This document shows positions 9,022-17,792 of a stretch of 64,000 bases of DNA, piece after piece. The position numbers and the translations under genes were made by a program. The notes under the pieces are model-generated. The model saw only the letters and a program-made list of their open reading frames with translations. It ran no database searches and was not told the DNA's origin. Location of the stretch: positions 1,075,811-1,139,810 of the forward strand of contig NZ_LR812090.1 of assembly GCF_903772925.1 (NCBI RefSeq), in the 5' to 3' direction. The stretch comes from Alteromonas macleodii. Its GTDB lineage: Bacteria; Pseudomonadota; Gammaproteobacteria; Enterobacterales; Alteromonadaceae. Positions within the stretch are counted from its first letter, which is position 1. Each line of letters begins with the position of its first letter.

Positions 9022-10385
9022 TTTTAAAAAGTGATGGTGAAAAAAAGGACTGGTTACAGCGGCTAATGCGAGGCTGGCTTGCGCCGCCCCCAGGTCAAGA
9101 TTGGGTGTTAGAAGCGGAATGGTCGCGCATTATGCAAACGCCGGTAAAAGCCCGTGGCCTGCTCTATGTCGTATTAATAGTACTGTTTTTGTTAGTGGTG
9201 TGGTCTTATTTCGCCGAGATTGATGAAGTTGCCAAAGGTGATGGGAAAGTTATTCCGTCACAGCAGCTGCAGGTGCTTCAGTCATACGATGGCGGGATAG
9301 TACAGGAAATCTTAGTACGAGAAGGACAAACCGTTGAGAGAGGCCAGGTGTTATTAAAAGTTGATCCAACGCGCTTTTTGTCCAGTTTAGAGGAAAATAC
9401 TACTCAGTTTGCAGCACTTGCCGCTAAGGTTCAGCGCCTGTCTGCGCTTACCCAGGACGAGGTGTTGCGGTTTAATAGAGAGCTTCAAGAAGAAGCGCCT
9501 ACCATCGTTGATAATGAGCGAAAACTCTATAACTCGAATTTAGCTGAGCTTGATGAAATTGCGGCGGGTTCTGATTCGCGTATCTTACAGCGCCGACAAG
9601 ATGTTGAAGAAGAGCGAGCTAATCTATCCCAATATCAAAATGTGCTGACGCTTTCTAAAAAAGAGCTGGCGGTGACTAAACCATTGTTAGCATCTGGAGC
9701 TGTGTCGGAAATCGAAATTCTTCGATTAGAGCGTCAAATCGTCGAACTTGAAGGCAATATCACCAAATCTAAAGTTGCAATAGAGCGTGGGTTAAATGCT
9801 ATTGAAGAAGAAATTATTAAGAAGGAAGAAGCCCGCCTCAAGCTAGTCAATCGATGGAATCAAGAGTTGACCGAGGCTACCGCCGAAATGGCGACGTTAC
9901 AGCAGTCTCAAACGAGTTTAGAAGATGTTGTGTCGCAAGCTGACTTGCGTTCGCCTATCAATGGAACGGTTCAACGGCTACTTATCAACACGGTTGGCGG
10001 CGTTATTACACCGGGTAGCGCCGTTGTCGAGCTAGTACCTCAAGACGACCAGCTCATTGTTGAGGCCAAAGTCTCACCGAAAGACATCGCTTTTATTAGA
10101 GAAGGGCAGCCGGCCATCCTGAAATTTAGTGCATACGATTTTACAATTTATGGTGGCATGTCGGCTGAAGTTCAGCACATTAGTGCAGACGCCATCACCA
10201 ATGAAAAAGATGAAACCTACTACCTTGTCAGACTTGAAACAAAGCGAAGCATTGCAGATGAATCCTTAGATATTTTGCCCGGTATGATTGTGCAAGTAGA
10301 TATTTTAACGGGTAAGAAAACGGTTCTTAACTACATTTTATCGCCCTTATTTAATGTTACAGCCTCTGCGCTGAGGGAGCGTTAA
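9018..10385 (+). CDS. lapC: HlyD-family periplasmic adaptor of type I secretion (LapC)
   Basis: A 455-residue membrane fusion protein: a short cytoplasmic N-terminus, one transmembrane helix at about 48-66, a lipoyl/barrel-sandwich half beginning QSYDGGIVQEI, a long coiled-coil hairpin (about 120-310), the returning lipoyl half (ADLRSPINGTVQ) and a C-terminal beta-barrel. It bridges LapB in the inner membrane and the TolC-like channel. Its start overlaps the lapB stop by 4 bp, and its stop overlaps the next start (TAATG), showing translational coupling. Confidence 0.93.
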   Translation: MILKSDGEKKDWLQRLMRGWLAPPPGQDWVLEAEWSRIMQTPVKARGLLYVVLIVLFLLVVWSYFAEIDEVAKGDGKVIPSQQLQVLQSYDGGIVQEILVREGQTVERGQVLLKVDPTRFLSSLEENTTQFAALAAKVQRLSALTQDEVLRFNRELQEEAPTIVDNERKLYNSNLAELDEIAAGSDSRILQRRQDVEEERANLSQYQNVLTLSKKELAVTKPLLASGAVSEIEILRLERQIVELEGNITKSKVAIERGLNAIEEEIIKKEEARLKLVNRWNQELTEATAEMATLQQSQTSLEDVVSQADLRSPINGTVQRLLINTVGGVITPGSAVVELVPQDDQLIVEAKVSPKDIAFIREGQPAILKFSAYDFTIYGGMSAEVQHISADAITNEKDETYYLVRLETKRSIADESLDILPGMIVQVDILTGKKTVLNYILSPLFNVTASALRER

Positions 10386-10981
10386 TGAGACATTTTATTG
10401 CAGAAAAAGACTTACAAGGGGCGCTTACTCAATACTCTTGGTCTAGTTATAGTAGTGTCAATGAATTAAAGTGCGATAGTAGTGACTGCGTATGGATTAT
10501 GGCAAGTGATAAAAGCTGGCGTCAGTTACTGATTGAGGCAAAACAGAAAGTCGATAACCTTGTTTTACTTACGTACAAATATGACCGCCTAGAGATGCAA
10601 ACAGCATTAATGTTAGGTGCTAGAGCATATTGCCATGCGCTTGGGACACAATCTTTACTGTCTTCTGTAGCCCGAGTTATAGAAGCTGGCGGCATGTGGT
10701 TGCCCAACGAATTATTAACAGTGACTACATCAAATGTCGCTGCTAATTTACAGACGAAGCGGAATCTACCTGTGCTGCGAGAGCTAACCAACCGAGAAAA
10801 AGATGTATTAAACGGTATTTTGGAAGGGTTAAGCAACAAGGAGATAGCACGAGAACACGGTATTACCGAGCGTACCGTTAAAGAATATGTTGGTACGCTC
10901 CTTCACAAGTTTGAAGCGAAAGACAGGATAAGCTTATTGCTTCGTATAGGTGAGTTTAGTCATCTAAAAGATGCTCTATAA
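10385..10981 (+). CDS. LuxR/NarL-type transcriptional regulator with degenerate receiver-like N-terminus
   Basis: A 198-residue protein. The C-terminal 65 residues are a clear LuxR-type helix-turn-helix (LTNREKDVLNGILEGLSNK, then EIAREHGITERTVKEYVG). The N-terminal 125 residues have the size of a response-regulator receiver and end with a GGMWLPNELL-like segment as in NarL/FixJ/CsgD proteins. The acidic pocket and phospho-acceptor Asp are not recognisable, so phosphorylation is doubtful. It is coupled to lapC (TAATG overlap) and is therefore the fourth gene of the secretion operon. A role in controlling adhesin or secretion gene expression is inferred from position. Its 3' end overlaps the convergent lapD by 26 bp. 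Confidence 0.85.
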   Translation: MRHFIAEKDLQGALTQYSWSSYSSVNELKCDSSDCVWIMASDKSWRQLLIEAKQKVDNLVLLTYKYDRLEMQTALMLGARAYCHALGTQSLLSSVARVIEAGGMWLPNELLTVTTSNVAANLQTKRNLPVLRELTNREKDVLNGILEGLSNKEIAREHGITERTVKEYVGTLLHKFEAKDRISLLLRIGEFSHLKDAL

Positions 10982-12890
10982 CTTCAATATGTGAAACCAC
11001 ACCATCTATCCCTAATTCAATAAATAGCTCTTGGTGATCTGAGCGCTTAACCCCGTCTGCATAAACTTTTATACCAAAAGTATGCGCAAGAGAGCAGAAC
11101 CCACGTATGAAGGCGTGATTGGCAGGATTGAAATCGATATCTGCCATAAACGCCGAATCGATTTTCACATAATCTAATCCCATTTCCTGAACGTTTAAAA
11201 GTTGCGAGAAGGATTCTCCAACTCGTTTCAAGCCTACTTCGCAATCTTTGGCTTTTAACGTTGTGCAAAAATCTCTAAATTCATCAGGGAAGCGTGTAGC
11301 GGTAGATTCTCGCACCTCAAGACACAATTGCTTAGCCGCTTTTTCATTAGTTCCAATTTGATAATAAAGTTGAGCAAGAATTTCTGGATTCAGCATGAAC
11401 TGTTCAGAACAGAGAAACGCGAATTTTGAGTTTGTTTTAGTGTTATTAATATAGTTGATGAGGCTAGTAATCGTTGTTAGCTCTACTTGGGGTAAAAGCC
11501 CTAAATAGCGCGCCCAATGGGTATAATAGCCACTTTTCCTTAGTTCGCCATCTATCGTTACTCCAGCCCAACTCTGATAGTGAACCAAGTTGCGGTCAAT
11601 ATCTAAAACCGGGAAGTTAAAGGTTTCTACACCACATTCGTCAATCGTATTTTGTAGCTCTTTTTCCCAACGCTTTTGCTCTACCAAGCTAATAAATTCT
11701 TTGAGGGTTGACTCGATAAAGGGTTCATCCATATCTAACATTTCTGCTTCATCAATCATCGCATCTGCGCGCATTAGTAAAGCAGAGAAACTATCGTCTG
11801 GGCGAAGTTTAACAACAGACTGAAACACCTTCGGATCACCTACGTCGCTAAACGCGCTTAAACAGGCGCCATGAACTGCTTCTGAAATAGCAACAGCATC
11901 ATGGGTTTCAGTAAGTAAAATAGCAAACTCGTTTTTTTGCATTCTAGCTATACGGCTGTCAGTAAACTGATGATGATGTAGTGAAAGGCAGTCGTTAATT
12001 TCCTCAACAAAATCGCGTATACGTTTTTTTCTGATATTCGCAGGTGAGCGTAAAAAGCCTTCGCCTTCGGTGAACCTCACAAAGAAAAGGCAGTTCACGC
12101 CTTCGGTGTCTCTAAAAGCGAGCTGCCCTTTCAAGATTGAAATGAAGTAATCTCTGTTAGCAACGCCAGACTCGTCATCAAACTGCGTTTTGTAGCGCAT
12201 AAGATCAAGGCGTGTGTTTTCTTCATCCATGATCTTTCTAGAGTTAGTAGCAAGAAAGTTCATAGCGCGCACTACGCGCTTAAGTTCTAATGTACGAGGC
12301 TCTTTTAGCTGGATAAATTGCATTTGCTGAAATGATTCAGCCTGGCGCACAACACTGTCTAAAGGCCTTATAATATAGCGCAGTGCCCAGCCCCCTAAAA
12401 AGCCTGAAAATATGCCGACCAGTGATAAACCAAAAATAAGTCGTTTAGTGGCGCGCCACATTGATGCAACGGCAAAGCTGGTATCTGTTTCGACATAAAC
12501 CGTACCATATTGACCCCAACCCTCGCTTACTTGGGCGATACCGGGTTTCACAATAGGAGAAAAGTTATCTGAAAACCACTTTGGGGTATTTTCGTCCAAC
12601 TGCACTTCATGAGTATATTCAGAAACAATTTCACCGTCAGATTTTTGAAGTACAATAGAGGCGTAGTGACCAATGTCGAATTGTGACATTATGAAGAGAT
12701 CTAATGAAACAGGGTCTTTATCCAGTCCACTAAGTGTTAGGGCAAGCATGCTCGCGTTGTCTAGGTTTTTTGAATAAAGCTGCTCTTCTACATAGTGTTT
12801 GGTAGTTATTCCATGAATTGTGACACTACCTGCAATTGCAACAAGGACAACAACTGCTATGGCGAGCCATAATTCTCTTGTTATTGACAT
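10956..12890 (-). CDS. lapD: LapD-type c-di-GMP receptor (degenerate GGDEF-EAL inner-membrane protein)
   Basis: A 644-residue protein with an N-terminal transmembrane helix (about 7-27), a periplasmic domain of about 125 residues fitting the LapD/MoxY N-terminal output domain, a second transmembrane helix (about 150-172) and HAMP. GGDEF-like and EAL-like domains follow. The GGDEF motif is replaced by QKNEF and the EAL triplet region reads QSWAG, so neither cyclase nor phosphodiesterase activity is expected. LapD proteins bind c-di-GMP through the inactive EAL domain and sequester LapG at the periplasmic face, protecting the adhesin from cleavage. It lies 6 bp after lapG in the same operon. 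The pairing with lapG and a TAAG-bearing adhesin makes the call firm. Confidence 0.93.
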   Translation of the reverse strand: MSITRELWLAIAVVVLVAIAGSVTIHGITTKHYVEEQLYSKNLDNASMLALTLSGLDKDPVSLDLFIMSQFDIGHYASIVLQKSDGEIVSEYTHEVQLDENTPKWFSDNFSPIVKPGIAQVSEGWGQYGTVYVETDTSFAVASMWRATKRLIFGLSLVGIFSGFLGGWALRYIIRPLDSVVRQAESFQQMQFIQLKEPRTLELKRVVRAMNFLATNSRKIMDEENTRLDLMRYKTQFDDESGVANRDYFISILKGQLAFRDTEGVNCLFFVRFTEGEGFLRSPANIRKKRIRDFVEEINDCLSLHHHQFTDSRIARMQKNEFAILLTETHDAVAISEAVHGACLSAFSDVGDPKVFQSVVKLRPDDSFSALLMRADAMIDEAEMLDMDEPFIESTLKEFISLVEQKRWEKELQNTIDECGVETFNFPVLDIDRNLVHYQSWAGVTIDGELRKSGYYTHWARYLGLLPQVELTTITSLINYINNTKTNSKFAFLCSEQFMLNPEILAQLYYQIGTNEKAAKQLCLEVRESTATRFPDEFRDFCTTLKAKDCEVGLKRVGESFSQLLNVQEMGLDYVKIDSAFMADIDFNPANHAFIRGFCSLAHTFGIKVYADGVKRSDHQELFIELGIDGVVSHIEVIEHLLDD

Positions 12891-12896
12891 AGACTC

Positions 12897-13577
12897 CTAA
12901 GACCTTCTGCTAATCCCCTCCTGTTTCATGCGCTCAATAACATCACGCCACCTTGATAGCCTGCTGGTGGACGAAGAAACTTGTGCAGTTTTACCCGGCT
13001 GCCAAATACCCGAATCATTAAAACTGAAAACAGGAATTAAATCCGTCCGCTGAGAGCCTGGCAACACATTAGACACTAAGCTGTCGAGCACCAAAGGATC
13101 CGATGAAGGGGAATCATAGTATCCTAGTACCATATGTGCTTGTGTTACTCGGCTTCTACCAATTTTCGCTTTTACATAAATTAGGCGAAGTTTAGAACTA
13201 TCGATACCTAAGTGTAGCAGAGCTACGTATTTTGCAATGGCATAATCCTCACAATCTCCGCGAGAATGGCCAAAAAGTTCAGAAGGCGTGGCCCAATAGT
13301 CTTTTTGTTTGAAAACGATATCGTCGGTTGCGTACTGGATATGCTCGTCAAAGAAAGCGTTTACACCGATAAGCTGCTCTTTAACTGCCTTATTTTCAAG
13401 GTCGTGAAGTTTAGTTTCTAACGCACTGACATGTAAGGCTTTGTCAGCGCCAAAATTATTTTTAACTTCCTGTTCGAGCTTTGGAAACTCGATAACATAG
13501 TGATCCCTCAGTTGTTGTCCAGCCAGTAGCAAGGCTACTAATGCTAAGCAGTGTGACGCAAACAGAGAAAGGGTCAT
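12897..13577 (-). CDS. lapG: LapG-type periplasmic cysteine protease (transglutaminase-like)
   Basis: A 226-residue protein with an N-terminal hydrophobic export segment (about 1-20). The bacterial transglutaminase-like cysteine protease fold is indicated by the catalytic set Cys109 (RGDCEDYA), His148 (TQAHMVLG) and Asp165 (LVLDSL). The acidic residues beside the Cys match the calcium-binding environment known in LapG. Its role is to cleave the LapA-type adhesin at the TAAG site and release it from the surface when c-di-GMP is low. It is the first gene of a two-gene operon with lapD, transcribed towards the secretion operon. Confidence 0.93.
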   Translation of the reverse strand: MTLSLFASHCLALVALLLAGQQLRDHYVIEFPKLEQEVKNNFGADKALHVSALETKLHDLENKAVKEQLIGVNAFFDEHIQYATDDIVFKQKDYWATPSELFGHSRGDCEDYAIAKYVALLHLGIDSSKLRLIYVKAKIGRSRVTQAHMVLGYYDSPSSDPLVLDSLVSNVLPGSQRTDLIPVFSFNDSGIWQPGKTAQVSSSTSRLSRWRDVIERMKQEGISRRS

Positions 13578-13744
13578 ATTTTTATTATGTAGGTCATACT
13601 AAAGTATAAGAGAGAGTACTTGTCTCTATCTGAAGTTTAAGTATTGGATACTATACGTAGTTATAGGTATAACACGGGTATGTTGATATTCCAACCCTGT
13701 TCCCCCAACGTCAGTGACTTACATTTGATAAAGTGAAAGCTAAT

Positions 13745-14926
13745 TTACTTCTTAACTACAAAATCGTTTTCCTGAATATTCGCAGTAATTCCCGACGTAG
13801 CGTTGACTATCACAGACGAATTGCCATATGCACTATCAACAATAAATGTACCGGGGTAGAGCGTATATTGAAGATATCTTCTACCTCGATTATCGACCAC
13901 CTCCTTGGCTTGATAAAGGTATAGTTCATCTTTTTCAGATATGCCATTATCTCGTCCAAGAGATACCGAAATTTTATTGTTCGCAATGCTGATCACTCGC
14001 CCCGTAACAGGTTGGCAAGCTGTTGCTTCTTTAATATCTTCTATCAATTGACTTATTAACGTATCAATTGCTTGGCCGTAGCGTGATTGCCAGAAGGTTG
14101 ACGAAAATTCGTCAACGTCTTCAAACCTATCGAACGCCCATTCCTCATTAGTATCGTAAGAGGAACTGAACAGAAGACCGCCGTTTATCCCGTCATAAAC
14201 TTGTACAGACATTGCGAACGCACGATATGAAGTGTCGCTTCGCCAAGGTGTAAATACAGATACTTCTTTTTGCGCAACACTTAAATCATCAATAACCCCG
14301 ATAATGACAAATTGCGTGTTACTTTGATCTGATAGAGTACGTACGTTTTTGTCGGTATAACGGCTATCAAACTTTGCAGTATGGGGAGCAACGTAAGTAA
14401 GGCTCAGATTATCTGTCTGTTCTTGCATTGCCTTAGCTAATCGCTGTGTAAACGCCTTATCAAATTGCGGAATATTTCCTTGGGTCAGCTGTGCTCTGTT
14501 TCTTATCCTAAAGTGAGTAGTGGCAAAGTGTTTTTCGTCCCGCTGCGCTGAACATACTTCTCCTCTAGGAAAAATGTCTGCACGTACACTAACTGTGACT
14601 ACATCACCGTTATAAGTTTCACTCACGAGCTCTAATTGCTCGACTTCGCCTGTCGAACGGATCGTCATTTCTTCGTTTTTCAGAAGCCCATTAGTGAGCT
14701 TGGCTACACTTTGCACTGACGCCCCAGCAAATAACATCGCTTGTTTGAGCGCATCCTGTGTCGCTGCGCGTTTTGCTGCTTCCTTGTTACCGTTCATTAC
14801 CACAGCCTGTCCTGTGGCTTCATACCAAACGGCATGGGCTTGCCCAGCCATTAGGCCAAGTAGGCAAACAGCGGCCATCGCTCTACTTAAACATGCCATT
14901 AGCGTTGTTTTGCTTGCTTGTCGCAC
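13745..14926 (-). CDS. flgT: Flagellar H-ring protein FlgT
   Basis: A 393-residue protein with a signal peptide (cleavage likely after Ala-His-Ala, residue 32). The mature N-terminus, VWYEATGQAVVMNGNKEAAK, matches FlgT, which builds the H ring around the basal body of sheathed or sodium-driven polar flagella. A middle domain with FVIIGVIDDL and a C-terminal domain with GRDNGISEKDELYLYQ fit the family. The first of two in-frame Met codons is used (the alternative is residue 10). A sigma-54 type site lies about 65 bp upstream. It is divergent from flgP, as expected for this accessory basal-body group. Confidence 0.9.
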   Translation of the reverse strand: MRQASKTTLMACLSRAMAAVCLLGLMAGQAHAVWYEATGQAVVMNGNKEAAKRAATQDALKQAMLFAGASVQSVAKLTNGLLKNEEMTIRSTGEVEQLELVSETYNGDVVTVSVRADIFPRGEVCSAQRDEKHFATTHFRIRNRAQLTQGNIPQFDKAFTQRLAKAMQEQTDNLSLTYVAPHTAKFDSRYTDKNVRTLSDQSNTQFVIIGVIDDLSVAQKEVSVFTPWRSDTSYRAFAMSVQVYDGINGGLLFSSSYDTNEEWAFDRFEDVDEFSSTFWQSRYGQAIDTLISQLIEDIKEATACQPVTGRVISIANNKISVSLGRDNGISEKDELYLYQAKEVVDNRGRRYLQYTLYPGTFIVDSAYGNSSVIVNATSGITANIQENDFVVKK

Positions 14927-14989
14927 GTGACACCTCTGCGGTTGTTTAGTTATTGCGGTTAAATAATGTCGTAACCTTTGCGAGAACTA

Positions 14990-15006
14990 TGCGAAAAAAG
15001 TGCCAA
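14990..15006 (-). promoter_or_regulatory. Sigma-54 type promoter for flgT
   Basis: The minus strand reads TTGGCACTTTTTTCGCA, with the invariant GG and GC separated by 10 bases. The -12 element is TCGCA instead of TTGCA. The flgT ATG follows about 64 bases downstream. Confidence 0.6.
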
Positions 15007-15211
15007 TTAAAGGAGGAAGTTATTTTTAAAAACAAACGGGCGCATATATTGCTTACTTCCTTCGTACCAGGGTATATGACTGCAAACTGTCGTTATGGAA
15101 TCTGATGTTATTCATAACGCTTTGTTGAAATGTTATTAGCCTATAAAGGCTATAAAGGTAAATATTTAGGCGTCACTAACTCGTCATTGATGCACAAAGA
15201 GGTTTTAAATT

Positions 15212-15697
15212 ATGTGGTTGAGTGGACTAAAAAATTCGAGATTACTTTTGCGGTCTTCCATGTTTGGCCTAGCAATCTCTTTGAGTGGTTGTGGCATTAT
15301 TGATAAACACGTCGAATGGGAAACCGTTGAGCCTGAAACTTACCCTGTTTTAAAGGCGATTGGTTACGCACCGATTTCATCGCAAAAAGGCGAGTCTGAC
15401 AGTATGAAGCTAATAATGGCGATGAAAGCGTCAAAATTAGATGCATACCGCGAGTTGACCGAGCAGGTATACGGTCAAAAAATAGAAGGTAATCAGTCTG
15501 TATCACGCCTTGTAGTTGACAGTGAAACGTTACGCGCGTCTGTTGAGGGAGTAATTAGAGGCGCCGAGGTTGTTAAGACTTATCCCGTGGGTGAGGATAC
15601 CTACGTTACGGAGCTTTCTTTAGATATGCAGCAAGTCTACGATATTTATTTGTCGACGGCTAAGCCGCGCCGAGTGAAAGATGTAAAGTATTACTAG
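15212..15697 (+). CDS. flgP: Flagellar outer-membrane lipoprotein FlgP
   Basis: A 161-residue protein with a lipoprotein signal (lipobox LSGC, lipidated Cys27). The C-terminal domain matches the LPP20/FlgP family (SKLDAYRELTEQVYG, RASVEGVIRGAEV). In Vibrio and Campylobacter, FlgP forms an outer-membrane-associated ring needed for full motility. It is divergent from flgT across a 285-bp gap. In Vibrio flgO normally sits directly upstream of flgP; no flgO is visible here. Confidence 0.88.
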   Translation: MWLSGLKNSRLLLRSSMFGLAISLSGCGIIDKHVEWETVEPETYPVLKAIGYAPISSQKGESDSMKLIMAMKASKLDAYRELTEQVYGQKIEGNQSVSRLVVDSETLRASVEGVIRGAEVVKTYPVGEDTYVTELSLDMQQVYDIYLSTAKPRRVKDVKYY

Positions 15698-15855
15698 GAA
15701 ATAAGTTAAAGGCGGTTCGCGCTAATTACTTTGCAGTGGGATGCTAGAAAATACGTGATAATAGAGTGAACTTAGCTGTCTATGTAGTCAATGCACTGAG
15801 CGGTGAATGTACTGCGTGGTTAATGCTCTGCGACGATACAAAACTATTTAAAAGC

Positions 15856-16287
15856 CTAAGCACTCACTCCAGAGCCTAAAGTTCCGCCTTTCGGCTTACC
15901 TTTCTTGTCATAAGTGAGTGATTCTTTTGCTCGAACTTCCATCATCAAATTCCGCAAATGTGTGAGGCGTAGCTGTCCTTGCTCTACGGCTTTTTGATTA
16001 ACCTGTGTTCGATATTTGCAATCTTCCAGAAGCTTCTTGGCGTCAGCCATTAATGCTTCATCGTCATCCGACATCGCATTTTCGTTGTCGATAGCATCTT
16101 CAATGCTTGCATCCAGCGATTGAATAGAACCCAGAAGGGCTGTTTTTTCGTCTAACAAATTCATCAAAGATTCAGCGTCACGCGAGCTAATGAGCTGCAG
16201 CTCTTTTTCAAGCAGTGACGCAAGTGAAGTCATTTGCTCCACTTGACGAGATAATGCTTGTGTTAACTGGCTTGCTTGTTCTGTCAC
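15856..16287 (-). CDS. flgN: FlgN, export chaperone for hook-filament junction proteins
   Basis: A 143-residue, largely helical acidic protein with the FlgN-type N-terminal helix (LTQALSRQVEQMTSLASLLE) and DEKTALL segment. FlgN binds FlgK and FlgL and delivers them to the flagellar export gate. It follows flgM by 71 bp on the same strand (order flgA-flgM-flgN), the usual arrangement. It ends 158 bp from the convergent flgP. Confidence 0.88.
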   Translation of the reverse strand: MTEQASQLTQALSRQVEQMTSLASLLEKELQLISSRDAESLMNLLDEKTALLGSIQSLDASIEDAIDNENAMSDDDEALMADAKKLLEDCKYRTQVNQKAVEQGQLRLTHLRNLMMEVRAKESLTYDKKGKPKGGTLGSGVSA

Positions 16288-16358
16288 TATACTTGTCTCA
16301 TTGAACGTGTTTGATAAATTCTCGCTGATTTTTTAACACCAAACTATTTAGCACCAAA

Positions 16359-16688
16359 TTATTTAGTTCCAAATATTTGGGATTCTAGTTTCGCGATTTT
16401 ATTAGCAAGCACTTCAGGGTTAACCTTGTACTCACCACTTTGGATCGCTTTTTTAAGACGATCAACTTTTTCCTGATTCACTGGCGCCTCAGTCCCTTTT
16501 TTCTGAACTTGATTCAACTGCTGAGCAGATTGCGTCAGCGAAACGGAATCTTGTCTTGGCGCTTGTGCTGTTTGCGCAGACTGTGCTGAAGCCTGCTGTT
16601 GAGATTGTTGCGTCTGGTTCTGCTGCGCAACTTTCCCGTTATCAACGGGGGTTTTAGGTAACCCATTGTTTATATTGTTAATTGCCAT
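16359..16688 (-). CDS. flgM: FlgM anti-sigma-28 factor
   Basis: A 109-residue protein. The N-terminal half is Gln/Ala-rich and probably disordered. The C-terminal half (from DSVSLTQSAQQLNQ through VDRLKKAIQSGEYKVN) is the conserved FliA-binding domain. FlgM holds sigma-28 inactive until it is exported through the finished hook, timing flagellin expression. The gene has its own sigma-28 type site 35 bp upstream of the ATG, giving feedback control, and is followed by flgN. Confidence 0.93.
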   Translation of the reverse strand: MAINNINNGLPKTPVDNGKVAQQNQTQQSQQQASAQSAQTAQAPRQDSVSLTQSAQQLNQVQKKGTEAPVNQEKVDRLKKAIQSGEYKVNPEVLANKIAKLESQIFGTK

Positions 16689-16722
16689 AATCAGTCCTCA
16701 CTACTTTTTGCCTCTAGTATGT

Positions 16723-16749
16723 ATATCGGCCTTTTGGCAAATATCTTTA
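16723..16749 (-). promoter_or_regulatory. Sigma-28 type promoter for flgM
   Basis: The minus strand reads TAAA, 15 bases, then GCCGATAT, one base off the sigma-28 -10 consensus GCCGATAA with ideal spacing. It lies 35-60 bases upstream of the flgM ATG. Confidence 0.82.
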
Positions 16750-16790
16750 GCTAAATTGAGAACAAAATAGTAGATATTTATAGCCCACTT

Positions 16791-17522
16791 TTACAAGTGT
16801 ATCACGACTTCTTCAGGGCTTGCGACTTTAGCAATAATGGCCTTCTGACTACTGGCATTTAAGACTTTTATGTTATCGCCAACCACACCATCTTGTTGCG
16901 CTATTCCTGCTGTCTTAACTTCCATTCCCGCAACCTCGGCGGTAATAGTGATTCTATCGCCTTTGCATACAAAGCATAGCATATTCGACTGTATCGCTTG
17001 ACCATCGGTAACCCGGCGTTTCATTCTAGCGCCAATTAACGACTCTAGATCGGTGAATGCCGTGTAGCGTAGACGTCTCACGTCTACTTTTGCCTTCGTT
17101 AAATTTGATGAGGTTAATACAGTTCCAGGGCTAATTGCGCCCTGCGTAACAACAATTTCTTTCGTTCTCGTTACTTGGCCGCTGGTAAACAAATACCACT
17201 CATTATTTTTACAGCTTACTCGAACAGATATGTAAGATTGGTTCAGCGCTTCCTGTGACGCATTATATTGGAAACCGGTTGGACAGTCTGGGATATTTAT
17301 CCGATCGTCTATCTTCACAATATTCACATCAATGTTAGTATCCTGCGCATTATCGTTAAGTTGATTTATCAAGTACTGCTTGGCACCTTCTTCAACTTGT
17401 TCATGATTGGACGCCGCTGCATAGCAATGTTTACTTAGTAAGCTGATTAGCAAACCGACTACTAAACGGGTGAACGAGCGAGTGAATTCAGTACGCATTT
17501 TTTCGTTTATCTTTTTCATCAT
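16791..17522 (-). CDS. flgA: FlgA, P-ring assembly chaperone
   Basis: A 243-residue protein with a basic N-terminus and hydrophobic export segment (about 18-36). The C-terminal two thirds hold the SAF-like FlgA domain (PGTVLTSSNLTKAKVDVRRL, GARMKRRVTDGQAIQSNML). FlgA assists FlgI polymerisation into the periplasmic P ring. It is upstream of flgM on the same strand and divergent from cheV. The N-terminus has three closely spaced Met codons (1, 2 and 9), so the exact start is uncertain by a few residues. Confidence 0.9.
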   Translation of the reverse strand: MMKKINEKMRTEFTRSFTRLVVGLLISLLSKHCYAAASNHEQVEEGAKQYLINQLNDNAQDTNIDVNIVKIDDRINIPDCPTGFQYNASQEALNQSYISVRVSCKNNEWYLFTSGQVTRTKEIVVTQGAISPGTVLTSSNLTKAKVDVRRLRYTAFTDLESLIGARMKRRVTDGQAIQSNMLCFVCKGDRITITAEVAGMEVKTAGIAQQDGVVGDNIKVLNASSQKAIIAKVASPEEVVIHL

Positions 17523-17792
17523 GACATTTCGTGTTTCAGTTTGCGATTAATTGACTATGCTTAGTGAAATCTATGTTTGTAAACAGCGGGTTTAACAACA
17601 ATGCTTAGTTCTAGGTGTAAAAGCACACGCTTCAACATGACAAGATTTAACTGGCAGTATTGAAAGGTTAGTAATGCTTAAACAAACCTTAAGTGTCATT
17701 TTTCTGTCGTTTGACCTGCAAAAATTTAGTGATATTGTCTACTCTTATCATAAGAGGCAATGATCATGCCCAGTATTACTTAGAGGTGACCT

